Assembly: GCA_010015805.1 (NCBI GenBank)
Contig: ML978132.1
Coordinates: 372,001-436,000, forward strand
Length of the DNA: 64,000 nt
Source of the DNA: Rhizodiscina lignyota
Taxonomy: Eukaryota; Ascomycota; Dothideomycetes; Aulographales; Rhizodiscinaceae
Reading direction: 5' to 3'
Part shown: positions 32,182 to 44,949 of the stretch, piece after piece
Layout of the letters: each line of letters begins with the position of its first letter
How positions within the stretch are numbered: position 1 is the stretch's first letter
Notes under the pieces: generated by a model
What the model was told of the DNA's origin: nothing
Database searches by the model: none
Seen by the model: only the letters and a program-made list of their open reading frames with translations
Position numbers and translations under genes: made by a program

Positions 32182-33447
32182 CTATACCGCCGTATCAACT
32201 TGCATCTCCCAGCTCCCCAACCACCGCCACGTCCTGGCGACACCCTGCAAATCCCTGAGTGCAGCATTGACACTTCCCCTGCCATGTCGCTCTCTCTTTC
32301 CCACCATCTCCACAAAGAACAGATAATTCCACGGTTCAACCAAACTCGGCCGCGTATTAATGCTCGTGAGATTCAGTCCATGATCGCCAAAAACCCCCAA
32401 CCCCTTCGCCAGTGCGCCGGGCGAGGTATGCGGGATTGTGAACGAAATAAGCGTCTTGAATGTCGGCTGAGAGAAAGGATTTCCCGAGGCGTAGTCAGAA
32501 GGCATAGTAGCAGATGTGAGGATCGGTTCCTCCTCCTGTGAGGTCGGTGATATGGCGGCGTTCAGGGGAGATTCAATCGGGTCTTCTGGCTCCTCTTTCT
32601 TCAGCATGAAGAAGCGCGTCATGTTGCCGCTCTCATCTTGGATGCCGTACGCCAGGATGTCTAGTCCGAATACTTGCGCTGCCGTCTCGCTCGATATCGC
32701 CGCGCTCTCACCGATCATGGTGGTAGAGTAGGCGTCACCACTATCAGGTCCCAGTTGAGTAATGTCGCTTCCACTGGTGAAGTGCTCGTCGCATGGGTTC
32801 TCTTGCGCGACTATCTCGGCGGCTTTCGAAGTAGATGAGACATCCTGCCTTTCCACGCCCTTGAGGTGCTCCGAGAGAAACAGCTCGCACTGGCCCCAGG
32901 CTTGCGGGTGAGAGTACAGCTTCTTAATCCTGTGCTTGATCTTCTTGAACCGCTCCAGATCGTCTCCTGGCCGTGAAGGTTGATCAGGTGAGGGTCTGAG
33001 CTCCTTTGGTAGTCGTCCAACTAGACAGTGCCGCACATCAACATACGCCTCGCCGCAGACCAGCACGTCTTTCAACTCCTTCTTCCGGTCTGCCAGGAGG
33101 TCTAGCGTCATAACAACGCTGCCGTTCGTCGAGTTCTCGAATGGCACAACACCGCGCCATACTGCCCCAGATTGCGCGGCCTGAAAGATGTCTGCGATTG
33201 TGGTGTACGGAACGAGCTCGTGAGTTGCGGCTGGGAAGCTTTCGAGCGCAGCCTAGAGCGCATATGATCAGTACTGTTTTGCGGGGAAGTTTATGGTCTC
33301 ATCAAAGTTGATTATAATTCATGTCGCGCAATTCAGAAGCACGTGTCCCCCTAAAATAAGGGTAGCCAAGTACGAATGATAGTAGTTACGCACTTGATGA
33401 GTATAGGAAGCGACAGGACCGAGGAACGCGACCTTTGGCCTCTCCAT
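32182..33447 (-). CDS. PHA2: prephenate dehydratase
   Basis: Exons 33447-33394 and 33252-32182, 374 aa. Exon 1 gives MERPKVAFLGPVASYTHQ, the classic start of the PDT domain; the intron (33253-33393, 141 nt) is GTGCGT...TAG. The catalytic domain includes VPFENSTNGSVVMTLDLL and the TRF motif (NMTRFFML) near residue 225. A regulatory ACT domain occupies the C-terminus (LISFTIPHTSPGALAKGL, then NLTSINTRPSL and YLFFVEM). The enzyme makes phenylpyruvate in phenylalanine synthesis and is usually inhibited by Phe through the ACT domain. A low-complexity insert around the domain junction is a lineage feature. Its 3' end is only about 130 bases from the BMT2 stop. Confidence 0.94.
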
Positions 33448-34238
33448 TGTCAATTCGATTGGAAGAGAAAGCCTTCGAATTTTGAGAAGATTTGTTACGT
33501 GTAATTTCAAAGGTGTTTACGCCGCGTCAAGCCTCCAAATAAAATATTGAAAGGCGCGATGAGGGTTAGGGTTGCGGAACCAATGAGAACCCGACGTTGG
33601 GCGACGGCATTTATGGAGCCTCTGAGCTCCTTAAGAGGAATAAGCTGGAAGTAGCAAAGTGTTGCGGATTGCTGGGGTTTCAAGGGATTACAACTTCTAC
33701 AAGGCAGTTCTATAATGCCGTGAGGCATAAGAGCATATGTGATTCTAGTTCAACCTAATTCAACTAATCCCCATTGCTGTTTCACTCAGATCCCCTCTCG
33801 TCTCATCACCAAATGAGTGACTTGGCGCAGAAACATTGCAAAAGCATGCAACTAAACGATTGACTAGGTGCTAAAGATGACTTCCTCTTTGGCCACGGTT
33901 TCACATCGGAAGGGATGTACATGTATCCATTGTTTCTCGCCAACCTTGTGTGAAGCTCCATGACCACTGCCCAACTCATTCAGCAACGCAATTCTGTTTA
34001 CATTATCAGCAAATGGCAAAGAGAGGGCTTGAAGAATTACCACTTACTAGTGATAACTCCCGTGAGAGCATTTGTCGTTGTTCGCTTAGAGCTTTGCCAT
34101 TCCGGCGGCGGGACGTTGCATGTCCTGGACCGCTGGTGCCTGAGCGCTTTCGGAGCGCCCCTCGCGAGGTGCCGTCAGAGACGTGGCCGGAAGGGTCTCT
34201 GGAAGGCTTGCCTCGCCCATTGCGAGGTTACTAAACCG
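33448..34238. other. intergenic, PHA2 promoter and eRF1 3' UTR
   Basis: About 790 bases with no gene seen. Open frames that run into 34.2-34.4 kb on the plus strand are shadows of the eRF1 3' end. Confidence 0.5.
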
Positions 34239-35658
34239 TCAATCGTCGTAGAATTCATCCTCGTCGTCATAGTCAGCGAGCTGTTCAAAGTTGACCTTGT
34301 AACGAAGGATAGCTCCGATGCCACCGAAACCCTTCACGAACTGATTGCCCTCGCTAGAGCGGTCGGAAACAAACTCTAGAGTAGCGCCAAAGTCGCGGTA
34401 CTTCTCCGCCAGCCATTCGAGGAAGGACTGCTGGTCAACGACTTCCATTTCCTGGCCGGTGGTCTTGTCCATGAAAAGCTCGCGGTTCTCTTCCTGAAGC
34501 TTTGTCGTGTGAACGATAACTTCAGCACCCTCAGATGACTTGAGTGTCCAGCGAGTGATCTCCAGATTTTCGTAAACGATCAGGGTCTCTGCAGCACCAA
34601 GCTCAAGAGCCTTGAGGGTATCTTCAACACCATAGCAGACTTTGCCCGTATCCTGGCTAATTTCGTCAAAGTAGCGGTTGATCAGCTTCTTCTCCTGGAT
34701 GAACTTGACGTTGCTGAGCGTCTCGGCAGACAATTCAATGGCCTGATTGAAGCCGTTCTCACCACCATACGAGACATCCACCACCTTGATGACCTTTGTC
34801 TGTAGACGCTGGTCGAACATGTCGGACTGGTTAAGATCGTTCTTGAAATCCGCAGAACCAGCGAGAATAAGACCAGCCACGTTCACCTTGTCGTTGCTGA
34901 TGAAATTCTGGACTGCCAATTCTGCAACTTTGCGGACATAGTTGTGGCGTTTCTCCTCACGTAGACGTGCAAAACGCAAGGCAGATTGACCACCACGACC
35001 GTGCTTCTTTGGCAGATCGACAGAGAACTTGTGAATGACATCACGAGTGTTGCCGCTGAGAGTGCCGAAAAGAGCACCGTTGCCATCCATGATGATGAAG
35101 CCAAATTTCTGGTCAGATTCCAGCAGCTCGCTCAAGGCCTCCGTGTGAAACTTGTTGTCGCACAAGTACAAGGAGGTGTTGATGGGCTTGAACGGCTCGA
35201 AGTCGATGTTAATCTTCCTCTCTTTGCCCTCTGACGTGATAATTTCACCGCAGTATACGACGAGGCCATTTGGCGGGACCTTGGAATAGAGCTTCAGGCG
35301 CTGCTGGGTGGAGGTAATCGCAGACAACACAGAGAGGCGATTGACGCGGGACTTGATGTTGGAGGCCGTACCCTGCGAATCTTAATTTTAGTAAAACGTG
35401 GTCGACACAGGGCGTGAAGGAACATACGAATTCTTCAGCCAACATCTTCGCTGCTCGCGAGACTTGGTCCTTAGGGGCTACAATCGGGAATCAGCCTCCA
35501 ACCCAGTGGCGCATTTCTGACCGCAGCGGGGCCTTACGAATGATGAGCGAAATCATGCTGGTGCCATTTCCACGCGCCGCTTCAAGGCGCTTGATCAGCT
35601 TCTTCACCTTCCATATCTCGATGTTCTTGTCGGCGTCGTTTGCGTTGGGTGCAGACAT
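34239..35658 (-). CDS. SUP45: eukaryotic release factor 1 (eRF1, Sup45)
   Basis: Exons 35658-35538, 35477-35428 and 35372-34239, 434 aa. The joined N-domain contains [12 protein letters not shown] with the NIKS motif and YLCDNKF (YxCxxxF), which read stop codons. The M-domain has the GGQ motif ([19 protein letters not shown]), which triggers peptide release. The C-domain, which binds eRF3, ends in an acidic [11 protein letters not shown] tail. Introns are 60 and 55 nt with canonical donors. This is a single-copy essential translation factor; nothing is unusual. It is divergent from the AVT-like transporter. Confidence 0.98.
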
Positions 35659-36353
35659 GCTGGCCGAATTTCTTAGGCGAAGTGGGCGCGATGGCGATGA
35701 AAGAGTTTAACTGGTAGTTGTCCGTGTGTGGCACACGGAGTAGAAGATGTCGGTCGTTCGCCGGCGATGGGCAGGAGATGGAGAGCGCAATCACGCGCCG
35801 GCGTACTTATGTTGTGGTGTCGAATGCTGGGGTTGGATGCGTTGGCGGTCGACGGTGTTTTTTCAAAATTGTTCGCAGCGCAGGCTCCCACCTGGGTCCA
35901 AGCCAAATTGGGCCACTGCGACTGACTAAAGAGGGACCTGCGCTAGCGACGAAAGAGGGAAAGCCCGGCGAATGATAAAGAGGGCAGGGAAGGCACGAAG
36001 CATGGCATGACCCTTAGACGATGACGACCGTAGACCTATCACAGTGCCCGAAAATGTTCCTTCCGCCCTCCTCTACACTTTCTTTCCTCTTTCCACTCTT
36101 GTGTCCTATCAATTGATGTCATAAGCACGTTGCCATGGAGGCTCTATGATGAGAATATTTTGCCTCCACCCCAGGCTGTCCGTTTACCGTCTCCGCGTAT
36201 AACCGCTATCAAGATTTGACACGGGACCTGGTGCAGTAGCTCCCGTGCCTTGTCCTCCCCGGAATTATTTACCTGCTCTTTCCCCACTCTAAGCTTTCGT
36301 CCCTTATCTCTCATTTATTCGTCTACTCTTGCTGTGCTTGTTCGAGGAACTCA
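35659..36353. other. divergent promoter region of eRF1 and the AVT-like gene
   Basis: About 695 bases with C/T-rich runs near 36060-36110 and 36240-36340. No gene seen. Confidence 0.5.
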
Positions 36354-38619
36354 ATGAACGTGCCCGGTGGTGGAAAGCAGCCAACAACATGGGAAGAATA
36401 CGAGCGAGGTGGGCGTAGCAGCTCATTCGGCTCTGAAGGAAGCCATATACAATGGGACGAAGTCGAAAGGAATACTAGTGCAACTTCTGGCAGGTCACAT
36501 TTGGGCGTACGTCAAGATGGCCAAGATCAAGACCTGCGACGACGGAGGTATGGTCTCCCTAACTCTCGTCTTAAACCAAGCTGACTGCTGAGCATAGGTC
36601 CTCAATGTCCGTGAGACTCAGTGCTCTCGCACAAGCAGGAGGTCCCAACAGTATAGACAATTTCGCTCGCTCGTGGCAGCGTGCTGCTGGTTTCTTCGAG
36701 ATAACGCCGGTCCGCCCATCCTTCCGAGTCCAGACGGATGATGAAGGCGAAGGGGACGAAGCAGAGTACAGACAAAGTGATATTGAAGAGTCTCCAGTTT
36801 CGCAGAGATCACTGCTCCGAGCGGCATTCGAGGCACGGCGGCCGTCTGAGAACGTCATTGAGGAGAGCAACGGGGCCGAAGAAGATACACATCTAAGTCC
36901 TGGTGCAAGAGATGACAGAGCTGTCTCGCAGAGGCTGTTGGAACGACAAAGATCGCGAGATGAAAGTATCTTCCAAATCGAGCCGTCGTTGGCCTCACCA
37001 TTTGGTGGCAGTTATGGGACGATGTATGGCAGCCTCGCATCGCGGGTCAATGAGTCGTCGATGAGACACGCTGGCAGGCTTTTCACGGAACAGCAGATGA
37101 AAGGTGTCTCTGAGCCGGACAAAGAGCGGGAACCTCTGTTGGTGAGACAGATTGAGGAAGATGGCGTAAAGTACAACATTGTTGTGGGACAATCCACGGT
37201 GCCGCAGACGGTCTTCAACTCTGTCAACGTCCTCATTGGCGTGGGATTGCTCAGTCTCCCACTCGCCCTAAGGTATTCTGGATGGGTTATCGGCATGATT
37301 TTCTTCCTCTTCTCCGCACTAGGGACGCAATACACCGCAAAGGTCCTTGCAAAATGTTTGGATGTCGACAGCTCCCTCATCACGTTCGCTGATTTAGCGT
37401 TTGTCTCCTTTGGACATAGCGCGAGGGTGGTTACGAGCATCATCTTCACAATCGAGCTTGTTGGAGCAAACGTCGCACTCGTCGTTCTCTTCGCCGACTC
37501 CTTGGATGCACTTATTCCTGGACTAGATCTCCTCGCATGGAAGTTGATCTGTGGCGTCATCCTCGTCCCGTTGTCCTTCCTCCCACTTCGATTACTCAGC
37601 TTTACCAGCATCGTGGGAATTCTCTGCTGCTTTGGAAGTAAGTAAAATACCAGGAACTGAAATTGGCCACCTACTGACTGCCGCAGTCGTCCTGGCTGTC
37701 TTCGTTGACGGATTTATCAAACCGCACCAACCTGGTTCGCTTCGCGAGCCGGCAAAGACATACTTGTTTCCGGAAAACTGGGGAACAGTTCCTTTGAGTT
37801 TTGGATTACTCATGTGTAAGATTTACTTTCATTGTGAGGAGAGCATTTTCGCTAATATTTTACAGCTCCTTGGGGTGGACACAGCGTCTTTCCGAATATC
37901 TATAGAGACATGCGCCATCCAAACAAGTACCATCGTAGTGTGAATATCACCTACGTCTTCACTGTATGTTCTCACAATTTGTTTAGGTCTGATCGATTGC
38001 GCTAACATGGAGATAGTATTTAATTGACCTGGCCATGGCTGTTGCTGGTCTGCTGATGTTCGGCAATTTGATTCGAGACGAAGTCACAGCAAACATTCTC
38101 TTGACCGACGGCTATCCCAAGTGGCTTTCAATCTTCATCGTTGTCTGCGTAGCGATTATACCTATAACTAAAGTCCCCTTGAAGTAAGCTCGCATCCCTC
38201 ACATCCTACACTATCTTCAATACTAAAAGCTCTGCAGCGCCCGTCCTATCGTCTCAACCATTGAGATCATCCTCGGGCTGGACGCACGCACCCTTGCAAC
38301 AGCCGCGCCCTCTCTTGTTGGCATTTCTGGCTTGAATCGCGGCATAATCAAATTCTTCGTCCGTGTCCTCACGGTGGTCGTCTTCATTGCTATTGCCGTA
38401 GTCTTCCCCTCTTTCGACCGCATCATGACGCTCCTTGGCAGTGTGTGCTGCTTCTCGATATGCATTATCCTGCCGCTAGCATTCCATCTGAAGCTTTTTG
38501 GCAAAGAGCTCGGAAATTTTGAGTATTGGGGGAACTGGGTAATGATGGTTATCAGCGCAGTGATGGGGGTTGTTAGTACTGTCTTTGCGTTCTTTCCCAA
38601 GGAGATGATTGGGGCTTAA
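36354..38619 (+). CDS. vacuolar amino-acid transporter, Avt1-like (AAAP family)
   Basis: Exons 36354-36547, 36598-37637, 37687-37815, 37866-37963, 38017-38183 and 38238-38619, 669 aa. The first 260 residues are a hydrophilic, Ser/Arg/Glu-rich cytoplasmic region. The transporter core begins with QTVFNSVNVLIGVGLLSLPL, the first membrane helix of the AAAP family, and has about ten further hydrophobic helices (for example TSIVGILCCFG, YLIDLAMAVAGLLMFGNLI and GLNRGIIKFFVRVLTVVVFI). Fungal Avt1 imports neutral amino acids into the vacuole using the proton gradient. Five introns of 49-54 nt fit the local pattern. A soluble N-terminal extension like this is typical of Avt1-type proteins. Confidence 0.9.
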
Positions 38620-39108
38620 TAGCGCACTTCTTGTCTTAAAGACGACTAGACTGTAAGATAATAGGCTACGAACAGGGCTCTTCTTGGAGCATATGGATAG
38701 CCAGCATTAATAAGACTTTATCCATGTCATGAAAAACCACGTTCATGTCATCTATAAAGAAGTCTTCATATGCTTGGACTCACGATGGTAATCAACGAAC
38801 GAGTAAGTACTCCGTATCGCGGGAGTGATATAGGGACCTGGATATCAACTAGTTCTAGGGCCATACCCTACCTAAAATTCGGTACTACCCCACCCACAAG
38901 CGTCGCTGTTGGGGAAAGGATAGGAACGGTCCGTCTCCGGCTCATCCCTGGTTATTTCCGTACAATACCCTGAGCTTGGCCCGCCGAACTCGCCCTCCGG
39001 ACCCCTTCCGCTCTTGATGTCCTGCCGATACCTCTCCGAAGGGCGTCTTCAGTTCATATAATCACGATGTGACCTCTCAATTGATTCTTTTCTTCTCTCA
39101 AACTAGCC
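38620..39108. other. intergenic, HTD2-like promoter
   Basis: About 490 bases with no gene seen. Confidence 0.5.
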
Positions 39109-40336
39109 ATGGCTGTAAATATACCTCTCCGAGCTGCACGTGGACGGGCGCAATTTGCTTGTCAATTCGCGTCATCCACCTTCGCCGGAGCTAACAGAAC
39201 TGCGGCATTCAGCATCGCTGGAGCAAGAAGATGGGCATCATACGACCATCTCGAGGCCGAGCTCACGGCACGTAAATTACCTCTTCTCTATGAAGACTTT
39301 ACTCCTGAGCAATCGCGCCGCCTCTCAATTACTCTCGCGCCATTCATTAAAGCGCAGATTCCGGACACGCGACCCAGCCCTTCGACCTCGAAATACCTTC
39401 TCCCACCTTCCCATCACCTCGTATACGTCAACCCCGTTTTAACGTCCGACAAACTCCTCCCCGATGGCACCGACCCCCTCCAATCGCCTGGTCCGCCCTT
39501 CGTACGCCGAATGTGGGGTGGCGGTTCCCTGCGCCCCGGGCCCAACTACGACAGTATGACGATGGACGGCGGCAAGCTGGTGTGCCTGGAGGGCATTCGG
39601 GACGTTGCAGTGAAGGGCAAGCCGGGCAATGAGAAGGTGTTTGTGGGGATTGAGCGGCGGATGATGAAGCTGGACGATACTACTGAAAGCGAAGATAGTA
39701 TTAGGTCGCGGCTGTGGAAGGATACCGCAGAGGACTTTGGCGATGCCGCACTCATTGAGCGGAGGAATATCGCGTTTATGTATGAGAGAAGCCCGGAGGA
39801 GTTGAAGGCGGTTACGGAGGGCTCGGGAGTGGCGAAGCCGCAGAAGATGCTGAAGCGTAAGTTTGACAGATGGTCTGAAGATTGCATGATATAAGTTTGG
39901 ACTGATGTAATTGGCAGCGCAAAACGCTCCAGACTTCACGCACACTATCGACCAACCAACCGCAAAGCTTCTGTTCCGCTACAGCGCACTCACCATGAAC
40001 GCGCACGCCATTCATCTCGATCCGCACTACTGCCGCACCGTTGAAGGCCACCGTGATCTCCTTTTCCACGGCCCCTTGTCCTTCACCTTCCTCATCTACC
40101 TTCTCGGGCTGCAGAAAGACAAGGCGACTGGCAAGCCGCTGAAGAAGCTGGTAAACGTCGAGTACCGCAATCTTGCACCGCTGTATTGCTGGGAGCCGAT
40201 CAAGCTGTGTGGAAGGGAGATTGAGAGTGGGAAGTATGAGATCTGGGCTGAGACCCCGGAGGGCGGCATTGCGGTGAAGGGAACGGCGCTCACGACTACG
40301 GATGATTCAGCTGTTGGAATTCCTTTTGGTGGGTGA
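39109..40336 (+). CDS. HTD2: mitochondrial hydroxyacyl-thioester dehydratase, HTD2-like (hotdog fold)
   Basis: Exons 39109-39856 and 39918-40336, 388 aa; the intron (39857-39917) is GTAAGT...CAG. The N-terminal 40 residues are rich in Arg, Ala and Ser with few acids (MAVNIPLRAARGRAQFACQF), a mitochondrial presequence. The first half has PPFVRRMWGGGSLRP and the second a hydratase-type core (LLFRYSALTMNAHAIHLDPHY and LLFHGPLSFTFLIYLL) with the hydratase-2-like catalytic Asn/His region. Yeast Htd2 dehydrates 3-hydroxyacyl-ACP in mitochondrial fatty-acid synthesis, which feeds lipoic acid. Database names such as mesaconyl-C4-CoA hydratase are used for the same family; I cannot choose the substrate by sequence. 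Confidence 0.85.
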
Positions 40337-40946
40337 GTGTGATTGAGACGATATGTCCTTGAATTGGATATCGATGGGACGACTGGCTGTTCACGCAGTT
40401 GAGGAGCTGTCTTTATGTCCTGCCACATATAGGGTGAAAGTGAGCACTATTGCACATATATCGCAAAATATAACTTGTCGATATTGCAGTCTCAAATCCC
40501 AATCAAAAATCGCCGACTCGCTCCTAGACACGTGCCTTTCTCCTATCCCTACCTGACCCCTGCAGCGATCGCAAGCCACAACGGTTGGACGTTGATAAAC
40601 TTAAATTTAGGACGGGACAAGCTCACCTCCAGGATCGAGGACGCGTCCATATGAGCGCGATTGCGCCGCGGACCTCTCCTTTCCTCCGTCATGCTCTTCC
40701 ACTCGCTATGTAAGTTTTCGCTGTACGTTCGTTACAATTGCGCCGCGACCGCCCCCAATTACTTCGCTCCTGCGACCACAGCGCCGCCGATTTGAACCCC
40801 CTTGCTGCACTTAGCCGTAGAAAGGACACGAGCGCAAGACTACTGGGTCGATCTAGTCCATTCCTCTTTCTCAACGCTCCTTTCTTCCAATTCTTGTCTT
40901 CTTGCGCCTTGCTACTCGTTGCGGAAGCACTTGGCGAAATATCACG
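40337..40946. other. intergenic, SUT-type transporter promoter
   Basis: About 610 bases with no gene seen. Confidence 0.5.
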
Positions 40947-42778
40947 ATGCATTCAGCCGCATCATGGACTGGCACGCCCGCGATCAAGGGCTCAAGCGAG
41001 GCGATGCGCATGGCGTTGCTCACTGTTAGTCTCGTTGGGATACAGTACGCCCTCCGTCTCCAGTCTCCACATTTTAACGCGCATAGCTGACGCGGCACAG
41101 GTTCACATGGGGCATCGAGATGACCTACTGCACGCCATACCTCCTCGAACTCGGCCTTACCAAATCTATGGTCTCCCTCGTGTGGATCGCAGGCCCGCTT
41201 TCAGGTCTCATAATGCAGCCGATTGTGGGCGTGCTAGCGGACAAGTCGCGCTCGAAGTATGGCAGGAGAAGGCCGTACATGGTTGGTGGCACGATCGTTG
41301 TGAGCGCGGCGCTGCTGGTCTTGGGATGGACGAAAGAGATCGTGGGCGTCTTCATCAGCCTACCCAAGGGCGCGAGTAAAGAGGCGAAAGAGTTCCAGAG
41401 AGGCATCACGATTGGCGTTGCGGTGTTGAGCATATATGCTGTGGATTTCGCGATCAATGCGGTGCAGGCGAGCTGCAGGAGTCTGATTGTGGATACGCTG
41501 CCAATCTCGAAACAACAGATGGGCAGTGCGTGGGCGAGCAGAATGATTGCGATTGGGCATTTGGTTTGTATCTCTACCGGTAGTTCACGCGTGAGACTAA
41601 TTGGCGTAGATAGGATACGCCGCTGGAGCGCTGGACCTGAGAGGAATCTTCGGCACAATGCTCGGAGACACGCAGTTCAAGCAGCTCACCGTTATCTCAG
41701 CCATCGCTCTCTGCATCTCGATTGGCATCACGTCGTACGCCATCACTGAGCGCGTTTTGGTCGTCAATGGCAAGGAAGAAGTTCCTGCCTCGGAGGGAAT
41801 CTCAGCAGTTAAGGAGATGCTCATGCAGCTCCTTACGACGGCGAGCAATCTCCCCAGACGCATCCAGATGATTTGCTGGGTGCAATTCTGGTGCTGGATC
41901 GGCTGGTTTCCGTTCCTCTTTTACTCGACGACTTGGGTAGGAGAGATCTATCTGAGATACAACGCCCCAGTAGATGCTCGGGAGAGCAAAGATACGCTGG
42001 GACAGATTGGACGTATTGGGAGCATGTCCCTGATCGTCTTTTCGATTGTTACCTTCCTGGGCTCTGTCATCCTACCTTGGGTCGTGCGCTCTCCTGAGGA
42101 TGAGAAAGTCGAGTTCACTCCGCGGCCACCTGCTGGGATTGCGCCGATTTTGGAGCAAATTGAGAAGTACAAGCCATCGTTGCTCACTGCGTGGATGGTG
42201 TCGCATATGATCTTCGCGTGCTCGATGATCTTGGCGCCGTTCGTGACTTCGCTGCGTTCGGCGACAGCAACAGTTGCAGTTTGTGGAATGTGAGTATCTG
42301 GAAAAGACTGATATCAATGGTCCAATTGCTAAAGCCTCCTAGCCCTTGGGCGCTGGCTTGCTGGGCTCCATTCACCTTCATAGGCATCGAGATCAACAAG
42401 CTCAATGCACCTCTGACGAATAGCCATTATCGGCACGTCTCGACAGCGTCGATTGAGTCGGAACCAGGCGTTCTTCGACTTCATCACTCGGATGATATTC
42501 CATCATCTACGTCCGCTTCCACTGGAGAGCTTGCAGGAGTTTATCTCGGGATTTTGAACCTCTACTGCACTCTTCCACAATTCGTCGGAACATTCATCTC
42601 CTGGGTGGTGTTTTCGCTCCTGGAGCCAGGGAAGAGTCCTGAGTTGGCAAAGGAGGCGCATCCGGACGAGCATCACTCCACAGAGGGGCCGAATGCGATC
42701 GCGGTGTGCCTGTTTATTGGAGCGCTAGCTGCGGTAGGTGCGGCATATGCCACGAATCGATTGAAGCATATACCATGA
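40947..42778 (+). CDS. SUT1-type sugar transporter (sucrose/maltose proton symporter)
   Basis: Exons 40947-41044, 41101-41563, 41610-42289 and 42343-42778, 558 aa. The joined N-terminus reads MHSAASWTGTPAIKGSSEAM and then helices starting LTVSLVGIQFTWGIEMTYCT, TPYLLELGLTKSMVSLVW and GPLSGLIMQPIVGVLADKS. The loop RSKYGRRRP is the SUT family signature of the GPH/MFS group. About 12 membrane helices are visible, with a central loop and a C-terminal tail. Fission yeast Sut1 moves maltose and sucrose with protons; plant SUTs load phloem. Intron 2 (41564-41609, 46 nt) uses the rare donor GTTTGT. The ATG at 40947 is the first in frame with the family N-terminus; an upstream exon is possible. Confidence 0.88.
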
Positions 42779-43428
42779 GTGGATGCGTTTTCCTTTCCAT
42801 TCACTCGGTTGGAATGGTGGTTAATGATTGGATTTGGAGTGACGCGCTGAACGGATGAGATGATACCCTATACGCGATGTACATGTACTATAGGAAGGCA
42901 GCATGATAATTCACACGATTCACATGAAGAAGAGTCGCTTGCTCCAGATAAGTGAATGCCTGTAGAGCGCGTCATGTGTGCGGTCCTTTGTGAGACGCGT
43001 GGGTCCACTTGACATCAGCGACATTGCCCCACTCGCCCGCCAATCGTCGGTCAGGCGCGCCACGCAAACTCTTCACTCTGAGCATCTCTCTCCTCGCATT
43101 TCATCACCGCTTCCCTCTCAATCCGCGCGCTCGCCAGCTTCGAAAGGCCAGAAGACTGCTACCTTGCAGGTTGCATCGCTTGCCGGGATCAGTGACGTGC
43201 AGATTCGTTGAATTCCCTTTGCGGCGCACGCCTTTTCACGCCTCGCATTAGCGGCGGCGACACACCAAAAATTCGAGCAGGAGCTCCCAAAATACTTCAA
43301 CTTGCTCCCCACCTCATCCACTCTCCCGAGCCTACGCAACTCCCATCCTTCAACAAAAAGCAAGCCTGCGCACCACGGCTCCCTGCAGATAACTCACGAT
43401 CTCTACTCAACCATCTCAACAAGCAGCG
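42779..43428. other. intergenic, NAP1 promoter
   Basis: About 650 bases. The part before 43429 is C/A-rich leader-like sequence. No gene seen. Confidence 0.5.
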
Positions 43429-44949
43429 ATGGCATCCGAAATTCCAAACAAGAAGGTGGCTGGCGCACCGTAAGTTCAAGATCCTCTATCCCACTTATAC
43501 GTTCGTTTGTATTACATCAACCACAGTGCCATGCCAAACGGAAAGGAGGATGCCATCATGACTGATGACTTCGACACCAGAACCCCGCAGAACACGCCTT
43601 CTAATAACGCTCCAATCTCTTCGAGGGCTCAGCAGCCCGGCGTGGCGAGCATCAAGGAAGGTACGTAGTGTGAATATCGCGTGTTCATTGCAAATTCAAC
43701 GCGTCAGGACATGGGACTGACCGATCTCGCCATCAACAGAGGACTTCGATCGCGCCGCCGCCGCTTCGATCTTCGCCCAGAATCCTGCGCTCGTCTCGAT
43801 GATTCAAGGCAAGCTCGGCTCCCTCGTCGGCCGCTCTTCCGGCTACATCGAATCTCTCCCGCCATCTGTCCGTCGCCGAGTCGCTGGTCTCAAGGGTGTC
43901 CAGAAGGAGCATTCGAAGCTCGAGGCCGAGTTCCAAGAGGAGGTGCTGCAGCTCGAGAAGAAGTACTTCGCCAAGTTCACACCGCTCTACGAGAAGCGCG
44001 CGAAGATCGTCAACGGCAACGCCGAGCCGAGCGAGGAGGAGGTCAAGATTGGTGAAGCTGATGAAGAAGAAGACGAAGACAAGGAGAAGGATGGCGAGGA
44101 GCCCGAGAAGGTGGAGGAGCCTGCTGAGCCGGTCAAGGGTATCCCCGAGTTCTGGTTGAGCGCGATGAAGAACCAGATCAGTCTGGCAGAGATGATCACC
44201 GACCGCGACGAGCAAGCCCTGAAGAGCTTGACCGACATCCGCATGGAGTACCTTGACCGCCCGGGCTTCAGACTCATCTTCGAATTTGCCGATAACGAGT
44301 TCTTCACAAACAAGACGATCACCAAGACGTACTTCTACCAGGAGGAGAATGGCTATGGCGGCGATTTCATCTACGACCATGCTGAGGGAGACAAGATCGA
44401 CTGGAAGGCCGGTAAAGACTTGACGGTGAAGGTTGAGAGCAAGAAGCAGCGTAATAAGAGTAATTCTACCCACCTATGGTAAAAATGAGTCATACTAATC
44501 CAGCGAACGTAGACACAAAGCAAACCCGCATCGTCAAGAAGACTGTGCCAACCGAGTCCTTCTTCAACTTCTTCTCTCCGCCGAAACCGCCAGCTGAAGA
44601 TGACGACGAGGCCGAAGAAGACATCGAGGAGCGCCTTGAGCTCGACTACCAGCTTGGTGAGGACATCAAGGAGAAGCTCATCCCTCGTGCGATCGACTGG
44701 TTCACTGGTGAAGCTCTGCAATTCGAGCAGATGGAGGAAGAGTTCGATGAGGGCGACTTTGAGGATGAGGACGACGAGGAAGATGATGATCTCAGCGAGG
44801 ATCGCGACGAGGACGACGAGAGTGACGATGAGGTATGAGTTTGCGTGATTTGTTGCGGAAAGGACCGACATTCGTACTAATTTAGATGATAACTGCAGAA
44901 TGATGGGTCGAAACCGAAGCAGGAGGCCGCTGAGTGCAAGCAGAGCTAG
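43429..44949 (+). CDS. NAP1: nucleosome assembly protein 1 (NAP1)
   Basis: Exons 43429-43469, 43527-43660, 43740-44459, 44513-44832 and 44899-44949, 421 aa. The NAP domain starts with a long dimerisation helix ([20 protein letters not shown]) and includes [19 protein letters not shown] and [20 protein letters not shown]. An acidic insert at about residues 140-170 and a strongly acidic C-terminal tail are typical histone-binding regions. The protein ends ECKQS, whose last four residues CKQS fit a CaaX-type farnesylation box, as in metazoan NAP1L proteins. It chaperones H2A-H2B and nucleosomes. Introns are 57, 79, 53 and 66 nt; intron 3 has a CTAAT branch site. Confidence 0.96.

Noticed and set aside
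33950-34379. 139-codon plus-strand frame
   Set aside because: Its right half is antisense to the eRF1 C-terminus, and the left half has no features.
43733-44473. 246-codon Leu/Val-rich frame on the minus strand
   Set aside because: It lies antisense to NAP1 and arises from its acidic codons.
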